From NCBI RefSeq assembly GCF_031760065.1, contig NZ_CP134500.1:62001-126000 (forward strand): 64,000 nucleotides of DNA, in the 5' to 3' direction. Position numbers and translations under genes: made by a program. Source of the DNA: Streptomyces durocortorensis. Its GTDB lineage: Bacteria > Actinomycetota > Actinomycetes > Streptomycetales > Streptomycetaceae. Positions within the stretch are counted from its first letter, which is position 1. Each line of letters begins with the position of its first letter. Of this stretch, positions 8,299 to 17,561 are shown one piece after another. Below the pieces are notes generated by a model, which was not told the origin of the DNA, did not search any database, and saw only the letters and a list, made by a program, of their open reading frames with translations.

Positions 8299-11200
8299 TC
8301 ACTGCCGCCAGGACCGGAACGCCCGCAGCTGCCGCGGAGTCGTCTCGGCCTCGATGCCCGGGTCGTCCGGGGCTCCGCCGCCGAGCGCCGCGATCAGGCG
8401 CCGGGCCGGAAGGTTGCGAGGGGTGGGCTCCGCCGTCAGCCGCACGGTGGCGCGGCCGAGGGTCTCGGCACGGTCGGCCAGCCACTGGAGCAGCCGCTCC
8501 TCCACGCCGCGGCCGAGCACGCGGCAACTGAGCAGCCAGGCCAGGACGTCCAGGCGGGAGGCTTCCTGACGCAGCGCCAGCAGGCCGATCTGGCCGTAGT
8601 CGCCGAACCGGTCGCGGGCCGCGACGGTCCAGACCTCGCCGTCCTCCCGCCACCGCTGAAGGTCGCCGCCGTCGGCCGACCGCTCGCGCAGCGTGAACTG
8701 GTTGGTACGCCGGATGAGCTGGGCCGCCCGCTGCGTGTCCGGCTCGGCCAGCGGACGGATGTCGAGCTCCAGCTCCAGCTGTTCGAGGAACTCCTCGAAC
8801 CCGGCCTGTTCCCGGGCCGCGTCGCGGGCCCGCTCCTGGCGGTAGAAGTCCGCGCGCAGCCCGTCCTCGGCCGTGGCCGCAGCGGGTATCAGGGGCCACA
8901 GCCGGGCCAGGAACGGTTCGAGTTCGCCGGCCGCCGGGCAGGTCACGGAGAGCACCTCGGGCAGTGCGGACCGCATGGCGGCGATCTCCGCCGGGTTGTC
9001 GTCGAGGAAGAGGAAGCTGTCCGGACCCAGGTTCATGGTCCGGGCGGCCGCCTCCAGGCGGTCGGCTTTGCGGCCCCATCCGGCGTCAAGCACGCTGAAG
9101 TGTTCCGCCCGCAGCACGCTGTCGGGACGCTCCAGGACGGCCCGTACGGTGGCTTCGTCGTTGTTGCTGATCAGGACCAGCAGGGTCCCGGCGGCGCGCC
9201 ACCGCAGCAGTCTCCGGGCCAGGAGCGCCCGGGCTCCGCCGAGGTCCACGCCCTCCGGTCCGCTCTCCCCCGCCACTCCGCTCCACAACGTCTCGTCGCC
9301 GTCCACCGCGATCACCTTCGGCGGGGTACGGCGGACCGTCGCGGCGGTCTCGGCGAGCGTGAGGGCGACGGCCGCCTGGAACTCGGGGGTGAACGGCAGG
9401 TGGGCCAGCGTGTCCGTACGCTCGTCGAACCGCTCCTCGACGACATGGTGGCGGGTCCAGTCCTCGGGGCGCAGGACCGCGATCCCGGGCAGGTCCGAGA
9501 GCACGGCGGCGACATCCCGCTCCCACCGCTCGTACCGGGCCTCACGCCGTCCGGACGGCAGGAACCCGACGATCAGCGGCAGCCGCGTCCGCTCCGACAG
9601 GGCTCGCAGGGCGTCCGGATAGGCCGTGCGGAGTTCGTCGAGCAGTTCCTCGCTCACCGGCCCGAACCGTTCCAGGTCGACCGCCCGCACCAGGACGGTC
9701 CCGATCTCCGCCGAGGGGTCGGCGAACACCCCGGACGGGTCCTTGAGACTCGCCAGCACCTGGTGGTAGGGCGCCTCGACGACCTGGGGCGGGGTGCTCG
9801 GCGTCCCGTCGGCGGGGTCTGCGGCCCAGGCCGCCGCGCAGAGCAGGGGGAGGTCTCCCAGGGCGAAGGTCGCCGCGACGGGGAGCGTACGGGGCCGGGC
9901 GGGCGGCGGGGCGGTCGCGGTCACGCTCGTACCCGCCGCCGGGTGCTCCGGCCGGACCGGGGCGGCCGGGTCGTCGGCCACCTCCTCCAGGAGCTGGAGG
10001 AAGTCGGCGGCGAGCGCGGCGCAGGCCGCCTCTTCGATGATGTCGAGGTTGTGGTCGAAGCGGAGCTGACCGGCGTCCGGCGTCATGATGATCATGAGGT
10101 CGAGGTCGGAGTGCCCCGTCCCGACCGGAAGGATCTCCAGGGCGTCGAGTTTCGCAGAGGACCGGATGTAGTTGAAGTAGACCTCGACCATCGGAGCGTT
10201 CTCCCGGTGCAGCCCCTGCTCGGCGAGCACGGCCAGGGTGTCGGAGAACATGGCGCCCTTCGCCAGCACCCGGTCGAGCCGACTGTCGGTGCGGCGCAGC
10301 ACCTCCTCGATCCGCTCCCCCGCCGTGGCCTGCGCGGGGAAGGGCACGGGCACTCCGAAGAAGCCGACGGCACCGGGGGCGTCGACATGGATGCGGGTGT
10401 CCACCGGGACGGCCAGCACGAACCGGTCGCGCTGCTGCTTGCGGGCGAGCAGCACCGTCAGTACGCCCAGGGAGAAGGCGGCCGGGGTGATCCCGAGCTG
10501 TCGCGCCCGGGACGACACACGCGGCATGAGTCCTTCGGGTATCGCCAGGGTGAGGCTGCCCGCCCGGAACGACCGTACGGCCGGGCGGGGGTGTGTGAGC
10601 GTCAGGTCGAGACGGCGGCTTCCGGCGAACTCCTCCCGCCGGGCGGCCGCATCCGGCGGCCCCGCCGAGGCGCGCGACGGGCGCGGGGACGTGGGCTGTG
10701 CCTCCAGCAGCAGGTCGATGTCACGGTTGGAGACCCCCTCCCCGAGGGGTGTACCCGACAGCTCGGCGTCGATCTCGGCGGCGACGATCAGGAGCGACTG
10801 CAGATCGCTGACCGCGTGATGGGCTCCGAGGAGCAGTGTCTGTCCCGCTTCGGCGCCGTCGATCAGCTCGAACCGCCACAAGGGTGCGGTCGTTACGTCG
10901 AAGGGTGCGCCGAGCAGTTCACTCAGCCGGTGCCCTGCGTCCAGCTCGGCGTCGGGCGCCAGGTTCGACCATCGGAGCGGGGAACGGGCCGGGGCCCTCT
11001 CGGTTCTCATCCGCCGGTCGGAGCCGGTGTCGTTGACGATGGAGGTACGCAGTGCGGCGTGCCGCCCCGCGAGGCGGGTGAGGATGTCCGTGAGCCGGGC
11101 GCGGGTGGTCGGCTCGGTGAGCCGGAACGCGAGGCCGATCGTGTGCGCGGCGCTCGGAGTGCCGTGCTGGGCCGCGCGCAGGAGCCGGACGACGTCGCGG

Positions 11201-14200
11201 GTGGCGGGCCTCAGCTCGACGTCGTGTGTGTGCGGGTCGGTCTCCGGGTCTGTGCCCGACGCCGGGCGTCCGAGGCCGGTGTCCGACGTGGGGCGTCCAC
11301 GGCCGGTGTCCGATGTGGGGCGGCTCCCGGAGGTGTGGCCGGTGGCGGGCTCCGCGGCGGAGTTCCGCGCGGACAGCGCGGTGTGCAGTTCCTCGGCGAG
11401 ACCGCGGATGTCGGCCGCCGAGAACACGGCGGACGCGGACAGTTCCACACCGAGGTCACGGCCGAGGGTGTTGCGCAGGCGGACGATCATCAGGGAGTCG
11501 AGCCCGATCTCCTTCAGGCCCTCGGTCGCGGCGACCTCGTCGGCGCCGCGCCCGGTCAACTCGGCCACCGTTGCCCGTACATGGGATTCCAGGAGGCCGG
11601 TCCGCTCCGTGTCCGTCCGGGCTGCCAGTACCTCGCCGAGCACTCCTGCGGCGGCCTCGGCGGCCACGGGTGCGGCGACAAGGCCATGCAGGAGGGGGCG
11701 GGTCCGCACCTCGTCCGGGTCGCGGGCGAGGGCATCCCGGTCGAGGGCGAGGGGCACGAGCTGGCGGCGAGCGGTGGACAGCACCCGGTCGAACATCTCG
11801 CCGCCCTGCTGCGGGGAGAACGGGACGAGGCCCGAACCGCTGGCCGCGGCGGTGCGCTTCGCCGATCCGGCGACCATGCCGATGTCGGCCCAGGTCCCCC
11901 AGTCGAGGCTGAGGGCGGGCCGGCGGACGAGGGAGAGGTGGTGCGCCCAGGCGTCCATGAAGGCGTTGGCCGCGGAGTAGGGGCTCTGTCCGGCCGAGCC
12001 GAGCAGCCCGGCGGCCGAGGAGAACAGGACCGTGGTCTCCGCTTCGGGGACCAGCTCCGTGAGCAGTACGGTGCCGAGCACCTTGGGGGCCATCACGCGC
12101 CGGATGCGCTCCGGGGTCAGGTGGTGCAGGGTGGCGTCGTCGAGCACGCCCGCGGTGTGGATGACCCCGGTCACGGGGCCGCAGTCCGCGCGGAGGGCGT
12201 CGAGGGCGGCCCGCAGTCCGCCACGGTCGGCGACGTCGGCCCGTACGAGCCGGACGGCGGTTCCGCGCCGGCGCAGGCTCTCGATCCAGCGTGTCGCGGC
12301 CGCGTCGGGTGCGCTGCGGCTCAGCAGGGCGAGCTGCCCTGCCCCTTGGCCCGCCAGGCGTTCGGCGACGACCCGGCCGAGACCGCCGAGTCCGCCGGTG
12401 ATCAGATACGTTCCGTCGCGGCGGACCGTTCCGCTCCCTGCCTGGTCGGGACCGGTGTGCACGAGGCGCGGTACGAGACGGCCGTTGTCGCGCAGGGCCA
12501 CGAGGTGTTCGTCGTCCGCGTGCCGCAGCTGGGTCCACAGCGCGTCCTCGCCTCCGTGGGGCGGGAGGTCGACGAGAGTGGTGTTCAGTTCCGGGTGCTC
12601 CTGGGCGACGGCGGTGCCGAAGCCCCAGCCGATGGCCTGCTGGGGGTGCGTCACCTCCGTGCTTCCACCGGCTGCTTGGCTGCCCCGGGTGATCAGGAAG
12701 AGTCGTGGGGACGGGTGGTACGCGCGTCCGGAGAGCGCCCGCACCAGGTTCAGGGTGCTGACGGAGCAGAGCAGGGCGGCTTCCGCGGCCGTCCCGGCCG
12801 ATTCGACGGCCGGGGCGTCCAGGGCGAAGAGATGGACCACCCGCGCGGGCGGTCCCTCGGCGAAGGCCTCGTCGAGGAGCCGCGGGAAGTGCTGCGGGTC
12901 TCCCGGGTCGACGGTGTACCGTCCGGGTGCCTCGACGGTGTAGGCGCCGCCCTTGCGGGCGATCACGTGCGGGGTGGCGCCGAGGCGGCGGGAAAGGCCG
13001 TCGGCCACGCCCGTGTCGTCGGCCAGGATCAGCCAGCTGCCCGGGACGGGCTGTTCGTGCGCGGACTGTTCCCGTGCGGGCTGTCCCTGTGCGGGCTGTC
13101 CCTGTGCGGACTGCGTCTGTGACGGCTGTCCCTGTGCCGACTGGCTCTGTGACGGCTGTCCCTGTGCGGCGGGGCGGGGCTGCCAGCGCACCTCGAAGAG
13201 CGCTCCGTCCAGGGTGGACAGCGCGGCGAGCTCGACCCCCTCGATCTCCAGGAGCAGTTGTTCGTTCTCGTCGAGGAGCCGGACGTCCAGGGTGACGGCG
13301 TCGTCGTCCACGGCGCGCAGGCGGCATGCCGACCAGACGGGCGCGGTACGCAGGCCGGTGAGGCGCAGCCGCCCGGCCCTGCGCGGCACGAAGGCCCTGC
13401 CCTTGAGGGCGTCCCCCACCAGGGCCGCGGTGTGCAGGGCCGCGTCGATGAGGACCGGGTGCACCAGATGCCCCGCGCGGGGTGTCCGCGCCAGCCTGCC
13501 CAGCGCCCCCGACGGCCCGCCCCAGCCCCCCTCCAGCATGCGGAAGGCCGGGCCGTAGTCGATGCCGAGCGCCGCGAGGGCCGCGTAGGCGTCGGTCACG
13601 TCCGCCTCTCGGGCGCAGTCCTCCCGTAGCCCGGCCGGGGTCATGGCCGGCTCGTGTCCGGGTTCGCCGGTGGCGGGGACGACGCGGCCGCCGACGTGCC
13701 GGACCCAGGGTGCTCGCCGGTCGCCGGCCGGTCGCGAGGCGATACCGAAGGGCCGGACACCGTGTTCGTCGGCGGGTTGCAGGACCAGCTGGAGCTGTAC
13801 GGGGACGTCGTCCGTCAGCTGGAGCGGCCGCTCGAACGCCACGTCGTGCAGTTGGACGTCCGACGCGGCCTGGAGCACCGACACCGCTTCGAGGGCCATC
13901 TCCAGGAAGGCGGCCGCGGGCAGCCAGACGGCCCCGGCGACCCGGTGGTCCGACAGATAGGACGAACGCCGGTCACGCAGGTCGATACGGGTGTCGAACA
14001 GGTGCCGGTCCGGTACGTCGCTGGACTCGACGTGGACGTCGACGAGAGGTGTCCCGTGGGGCCCGGTGGGCGCGGTGTCGGTCCAGTGGCGCCGTTCGGA
14101 CCATGCGTAGGTCGGCAGGTCCGCCCAGGGTCCGTCGGGCACGAGGCGCGGCCAGCTGATCCTGCCGCCGGCGGTGTGCAGTTCGGCGGCGGCCCGGTCC

Positions 14201-17200
14201 AGGCAGCCGGGTCCGTCCTCGCCGCGCTTCAGGGAGCCGACGGCGATCAGGTCGTGGCCGGTCTCCTCGGCGACGGCCCGGGTGGCGGTGATGAGGGCCG
14301 GGTGCGGGCTGAGTTCGACGAAGTGGCGGTAGCCGTCGGCCGCCATGCGCTCGACGGTGGCGGCGTAGCGGACGGGTTCGCGCAGATTGCGGTACCAGTA
14401 CGCGGCGTCCAGCGGCTCGCCCGAGACGCGTTCGGCCAGGACGGTGGAGTACCAGGCGACGTCCGTGGGTCGGGTCTCGATGCCTTCCAGGTCGTCTAGG
14501 AGCGACGTGCGTACAGGGGCGACCTGGGCGCTGTGCGAGGCGTAGTCGATCTTCACCTTTCGGGCGAAGATCCGCTCGCCCTCCAGCTCGGCGAGCAGTG
14601 CCTCCAGGTCCTCCGCATCGCCGGACACCACGGTCGAGGTGGAGCTGTTCACCGCGGCGACGGACAGGCGGCCGCCCCACGCGTCGAGACGGGCCTCGAC
14701 GTCCGCCCGGGACAGGGCCACCACGGCCGTCCCGCCCGTCCCGGCGATCGTCGTGAGGGCCTGGGCGCGCGTCGCGATCACTGCGGCGGCGTCGTTGAGG
14801 CTGAGCGCCCCGGCGACGCAGGCCGCGGCGGCCTCGCCCTGGCTGTGGCCGACCACAGCGTCCGGCCGCACCCCACGGGACCGCCACACCGCCGCGAGCG
14901 CCACCATGACGGCGAACAGCGCGGGTTGCACGACATCGACGCGGTCCAGGGACGGCGCGCCCGCGTCGCCGCGGAGCACCGCCAGGACGGACCAGCCGGT
15001 GTGCGGGCGCAGAGCGGCGTCACAGCGGTCGATCTCGTCGGCGAACAGCGGGGACGCCTCCAGCAGATCGCGCGCCATGCCCGCCCACTGCGTCCCCTGG
15101 CCGGGGAAGACGAAGGCCACTTTGCCCTCGGTTCGCGCCTGCCTGGGCCCCACGACGAGCTCCGGCGACGCCTGCCCGGCGGCCAGCGCGCGCAGTCCGG
15201 TCAGCAACTCCTCGCGCTCCCGTGCCACGAGCACCGCACGCCGCTCGAAGTGGGTACGGCGGTGGGCCAGGGTGCGGGCGACGTCGGGCAACGGCAGTGC
15301 TGGGTCGGCGGACAGCGCGCCGAGGAGCCGGTCCGCCTGCCCGTACAGCGCGGGCAGGGTGCGGGCCGACAGCGGGAAGAGGGTGATGGGGCGCTCGGGG
15401 GTGGGGGCTTGTCCGGCGGCCGCGGCGGGCGGTTGGCCGGAAGCCGGTGCGGGCGCTGGACCCGTGGCCGAGGCGTCCACGCGTCCGGCGGCCATGCCGT
15501 GCGCTTCTTCGGCGGCCGGTGCGGGCGGTTGTTCGGACGCCGGAGCGGCTGCTCGCCCGGAAGCCGCGTCGGCCGCTCCCCCGAGAACCGCGTCGGCCGT
15601 TCGCCCGGACGCCGCGTCGGCCGGCCTCCCGGAAGCCGGTTCGGCCAACCGTTCCTCCGGGGCCTCTTCCAGCACCACGTGGACGTTGGTACCGCTGATT
15701 CCGTAGGCGCTCACCCCCGCCCGGCGGGGCCGTGGGCCGCGTGGCCAGGGGCGTGGGCGGGTGCACAGTTCCAGGCCGCCGCCCTCCCAGTCGATCTGCC
15801 CGGTCGGGGTCTCGGCGTTCAGGGAGGCCGGGATCCGCTCGTGCTGCAACGACAGCACCGTCTTGATGACGCCCGCGATGCCCGCCGCGGCCTGTGTGTG
15901 GCCGATGTTGGACTTCAGCGACCCCACGGCGAGCGGCCGGTCGGCGGGGCGGCCGGGGCCGAAGACCCGGGCCAGGGCCGTGCCCTCGATGGGGTCGCCC
16001 AGTGGCGTGCCGGTGCCGTGCGCCTCGACGTAGTCCATCTCTTCGGGGCGCAGGCCCGCGGCCTTGAGCGCGGCCCGGACGACGCGTTCCTGGGCGGGGC
16101 CGCTGGGGGCGCTGAGCCCCTGGCTGCGGCCGTCCTGGTTGGCGGCGGAGCCCTTGACGACCGCGAGCACCCGGTCGCCGTCGCGGCGGGCCTCGCTCAG
16201 CCGTTTCAGCAGGACCAGGCCGCTGCCCTCGCCCCAGACCACGCCGTCGGCGTCCTGGGCGAAGGGGCGGCACCGGCCGGACGCCGACAGGCCGCGGAGT
16301 CTGCTGAACTCGACGTGGCCGCGCGGACTGACCATCAGCGTCGCGCCCCCGGCCAGAGCCAGGTCGCAGGTGCCGTCGAGCAGTGCCTGTGCGGCCAGGT
16401 GCAGTGCGACGAGCGAGGAGGAGCAGGCGGTGTCGACGGTGATGGCGGGGCCCTGGAGGCCGAGGTGGTAGGCGATGCGGCCGGAGGCCACGCTGGAAAC
16501 CGTGCCGGTGCCGACGTACCCGTCCAGTTGCTCCATCCCGGCCGCGCCCAGATAGCCGCTCTGGTAGAGGCCGATGTAGACGCCGGTGGCACTGCCGTTC
16601 AGTGACGCGGGCAGGATTCCCGCCCGTTCGACCGCCTCCCAGGCGGTCTGAAGCAGCAGACGCTGCTGGGGGTCCATCGCGGCCGCCTCCTGGGGCGGGA
16701 TGCCGAAGAACTCCGCGTCGAAGCCGTCGATGGCGTTCAGGTATCCGCCGCGCAGCGAGTACGCCTTGCCCGGGGCGTCCGGGTCGGGGTCCAGGAGTGC
16801 CTCGGTGTCCCAGCGGTCGCCGGGGGCGTCGGAGACGAGGTCCGCGCCGGCGGCCAGCCGCCGCCACAGAGCCTGCGGGTCCTCGGCACCGGGGAAGCGG
16901 CAGGCCATCGAGAGGACCGCCACCGCGTCGGTTTCCGGCGGTGCCCCCGTGTCCCGCTCCGGTGGGCCGGACACCGGCGATGCCCCCGGTTCCCGCTCGC
17001 GTGAGCCGGACGTCGTCGTGGCGGAGGGGCTGTGCGGGGCGGAGCCCCTGGCTGCCGACGGAGGCGGCAGGTCCGGGGCGTCGACGCTCGCGGCCGCCCG
17101 GGCGATCGAGGCCACGGTGGGGTGGTCGTAGACGAGTGTCGGACTCAGGGGCCGGCCGAGTTCCTCGGAGAGCCGTACGCCCAGCGTCACCAGTTCCCGT

Positions 17201-17361
17201 GATCCGAGGCCGAAGTCGGCCATCGGCCGGTCCCGTTCGACCTGTGTCTCTTCGAGACCGGCCGCGGCGGCGACGGCCTGGGTCAGCCAGGCCTCGATCC
17301 TTTCGGGCGTGGCGGCCCGGGGCGGTGCGGGCGGGGTCTCGATGGGCTTCTTCGCGGGCAT
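8299..17361 (-). CDS. Type I PKS with C and FkbH domains: ACP-KS-AT-DH-KR-ACP-C-FkbH (3020 aa)
   Basis: ATG 17361 is the first start that gives the N-terminal carrier. Domains: ACP1 (18-95, Ser54 in GLGS); KS (146-575, Cys313 in DTACSSS); AT (745-1045, Ser840 in GHSQG, YASH near 938, the methylmalonyl-CoA signature); DH (1105-1385, His1139 in HRVAGAVWLP, DAALH); KR (GGLGGLG near 1655, S-Y-N present, LDD motif of B type); ACP2 (Ser1956 in GLDSL); condensation domain (2040-2480, HHAVSD from 2181, intact HHxxxD); FkbH (2540-3020, DGDETLW with Asp2687 and Asp2689, then TNQFTLRER and SCRVLGRGVEE). No ER, no TE. FkbH proteins dephosphorylate 1,3-bisphosphoglycerate and load glycerate on a carrier. 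Inferred role: an acyl starter from the upstream ligase enters ACP1, is extended and reduced to an alpha-methyl enoyl chain, and the C domain joins it to a glyceryl-carrier. Low-complexity linkers lie after the KS and before the KR. Confidence 0.93.
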   Translation of the reverse strand: MPAKKPIETPPAPPRAATPERIEAWLTQAVAAAAGLEETQVERDRPMADFGLGSRELVTLGVRLSEELGRPLSPTLVYDHPTVASIARAAASVDAPDLPPPSAARGSAPHSPSATTTSGSREREPGASPVSGPPERDTGAPPETDAVAVLSMACRFPGAEDPQALWRRLAAGADLVSDAPGDRWDTEALLDPDPDAPGKAYSLRGGYLNAIDGFDAEFFGIPPQEAAAMDPQQRLLLQTAWEAVERAGILPASLNGSATGVYIGLYQSGYLGAAGMEQLDGYVGTGTVSSVASGRIAYHLGLQGPAITVDTACSSSLVALHLAAQALLDGTCDLALAGGATLMVSPRGHVEFSRLRGLSASGRCRPFAQDADGVVWGEGSGLVLLKRLSEARRDGDRVLAVVKGSAANQDGRSQGLSAPSGPAQERVVRAALKAAGLRPEEMDYVEAHGTGTPLGDPIEGTALARVFGPGRPADRPLAVGSLKSNIGHTQAAAGIAGVIKTVLSLQHERIPASLNAETPTGQIDWEGGGLELCTRPRPWPRGPRPRRAGVSAYGISGTNVHVVLEEAPEERLAEPASGRPADAASGRTADAVLGGAADAASGRAAAPASEQPPAPAAEEAHGMAAGRVDASATGPAPAPASGQPPAAAAGQAPTPERPITLFPLSARTLPALYGQADRLLGALSADPALPLPDVARTLAHRRTHFERRAVLVAREREELLTGLRALAAGQASPELVVGPRQARTEGKVAFVFPGQGTQWAGMARDLLEASPLFADEIDRCDAALRPHTGWSVLAVLRGDAGAPSLDRVDVVQPALFAVMVALAAVWRSRGVRPDAVVGHSQGEAAAACVAGALSLNDAAAVIATRAQALTTIAGTGGTAVVALSRADVEARLDAWGGRLSVAAVNSSTSTVVSGDAEDLEALLAELEGERIFARKVKIDYASHSAQVAPVRTSLLDDLEGIETRPTDVAWYSTVLAERVSGEPLDAAYWYRNLREPVRYAATVERMAADGYRHFVELSPHPALITATRAVAEETGHDLIAVGSLKRGEDGPGCLDRAAAELHTAGGRISWPRLVPDGPWADLPTYAWSERRHWTDTAPTGPHGTPLVDVHVESSDVPDRHLFDTRIDLRDRRSSYLSDHRVAGAVWLPAAAFLEMALEAVSVLQAASDVQLHDVAFERPLQLTDDVPVQLQLVLQPADEHGVRPFGIASRPAGDRRAPWVRHVGGRVVPATGEPGHEPAMTPAGLREDCAREADVTDAYAALAALGIDYGPAFRMLEGGWGGPSGALGRLARTPRAGHLVHPVLIDAALHTAALVGDALKGRAFVPRRAGRLRLTGLRTAPVWSACRLRAVDDDAVTLDVRLLDENEQLLLEIEGVELAALSTLDGALFEVRWQPRPAAQGQPSQSQSAQGQPSQTQSAQGQPAQGQPAREQSAHEQPVPGSWLILADDTGVADGLSRRLGATPHVIARKGGAYTVEAPGRYTVDPGDPQHFPRLLDEAFAEGPPARVVHLFALDAPAVESAGTAAEAALLCSVSTLNLVRALSGRAYHPSPRLFLITRGSQAAGGSTEVTHPQQAIGWGFGTAVAQEHPELNTTLVDLPPHGGEDALWTQLRHADDEHLVALRDNGRLVPRLVHTGPDQAGSGTVRRDGTYLITGGLGGLGRVVAERLAGQGAGQLALLSRSAPDAAATRWIESLRRRGTAVRLVRADVADRGGLRAALDALRADCGPVTGVIHTAGVLDDATLHHLTPERIRRVMAPKVLGTVLLTELVPEAETTVLFSSAAGLLGSAGQSPYSAANAFMDAWAHHLSLVRRPALSLDWGTWADIGMVAGSAKRTAAASGSGLVPFSPQQGGEMFDRVLSTARRQLVPLALDRDALARDPDEVRTRPLLHGLVAAPVAAEAAAGVLGEVLAARTDTERTGLLESHVRATVAELTGRGADEVAATEGLKEIGLDSLMIVRLRNTLGRDLGVELSASAVFSAADIRGLAEELHTALSARNSAAEPATGHTSGSRPTSDTGRGRPTSDTGLGRPASGTDPETDPHTHDVELRPATRDVVRLLRAAQHGTPSAAHTIGLAFRLTEPTTRARLTDILTRLAGRHAALRTSIVNDTGSDRRMRTERAPARSPLRWSNLAPDAELDAGHRLSELLGAPFDVTTAPLWRFELIDGAEAGQTLLLGAHHAVSDLQSLLIVAAEIDAELSGTPLGEGVSNRDIDLLLEAQPTSPRPSRASAGPPDAAARREEFAGSRRLDLTLTHPRPAVRSFRAGSLTLAIPEGLMPRVSSRARQLGITPAAFSLGVLTVLLARKQQRDRFVLAVPVDTRIHVDAPGAVGFFGVPVPFPAQATAGERIEEVLRRTDSRLDRVLAKGAMFSDTLAVLAEQGLHRENAPMVEVYFNYIRSSAKLDALEILPVGTGHSDLDLMIIMTPDAGQLRFDHNLDIIEEAACAALAADFLQLLEEVADDPAAPVRPEHPAAGTSVTATAPPPARPRTLPVAATFALGDLPLLCAAAWAADPADGTPSTPPQVVEAPYHQVLASLKDPSGVFADPSAEIGTVLVRAVDLERFGPVSEELLDELRTAYPDALRALSERTRLPLIVGFLPSGRREARYERWERDVAAVLSDLPGIAVLRPEDWTRHHVVEERFDERTDTLAHLPFTPEFQAAVALTLAETAATVRRTPPKVIAVDGDETLWSGVAGESGPEGVDLGGARALLARRLLRWRAAGTLLVLISNNDEATVRAVLERPDSVLRAEHFSVLDAGWGRKADRLEAAARTMNLGPDSFLFLDDNPAEIAAMRSALPEVLSVTCPAAGELEPFLARLWPLIPAAATAEDGLRADFYRQERARDAAREQAGFEEFLEQLELELDIRPLAEPDTQRAAQLIRRTNQFTLRERSADGGDLQRWREDGEVWTVAARDRFGDYGQIGLLALRQEASRLDVLAWLLSCRVLGRGVEERLLQWLADRAETLGRATVRLTAEPTPRNLPARRLIAALGGGAPDDPGIEAETTPRQLRAFRSWRQ

Positions 17362-17561
17362 GAGGGCAACCGTCTCCGCAGGCTGGGGTCTGGGGATTCT
17401 TCTTCGCGCCCGGTCGGCGGGCCGTGCGCCGCCGGTCCGTTCTGGTCCTCCGTGGGCGGGGCCGTGCAGCGTCGGTCCTCCGTGAACGGGGCCGGGCATC
17501 GCGCGGCGGGCGCCGGCGTACGGTGCCGGGGCGCGACCGGGTCTCCGGGCCGGGATTCCGG
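17362..17561. repeat. 200-bp gap inside the FAAL-PKS operon with a short direct repeat
   Basis: GGTCCTCCGTGGGCGGGGCC (from 17444) recurs 30 bp later as GGTCCTCCGTGAACGGGGCC (from 17474). The gap separates the ligase stop from the PKS start although all other junctions in this operon overlap. I see no terminator, no operator and no coding capacity. A second promoter for the PKS is possible but not evident. Confidence 0.5.

Noticed and set aside
5579..13122. Very long plus-strand open frames opposite the reductase and PKS
   Set aside because: Composition is typical of antisense frames in GC-rich DNA (Gly/Arg/Pro/Val-rich, no motifs), while the minus strand carries clear domains with catalytic residues.
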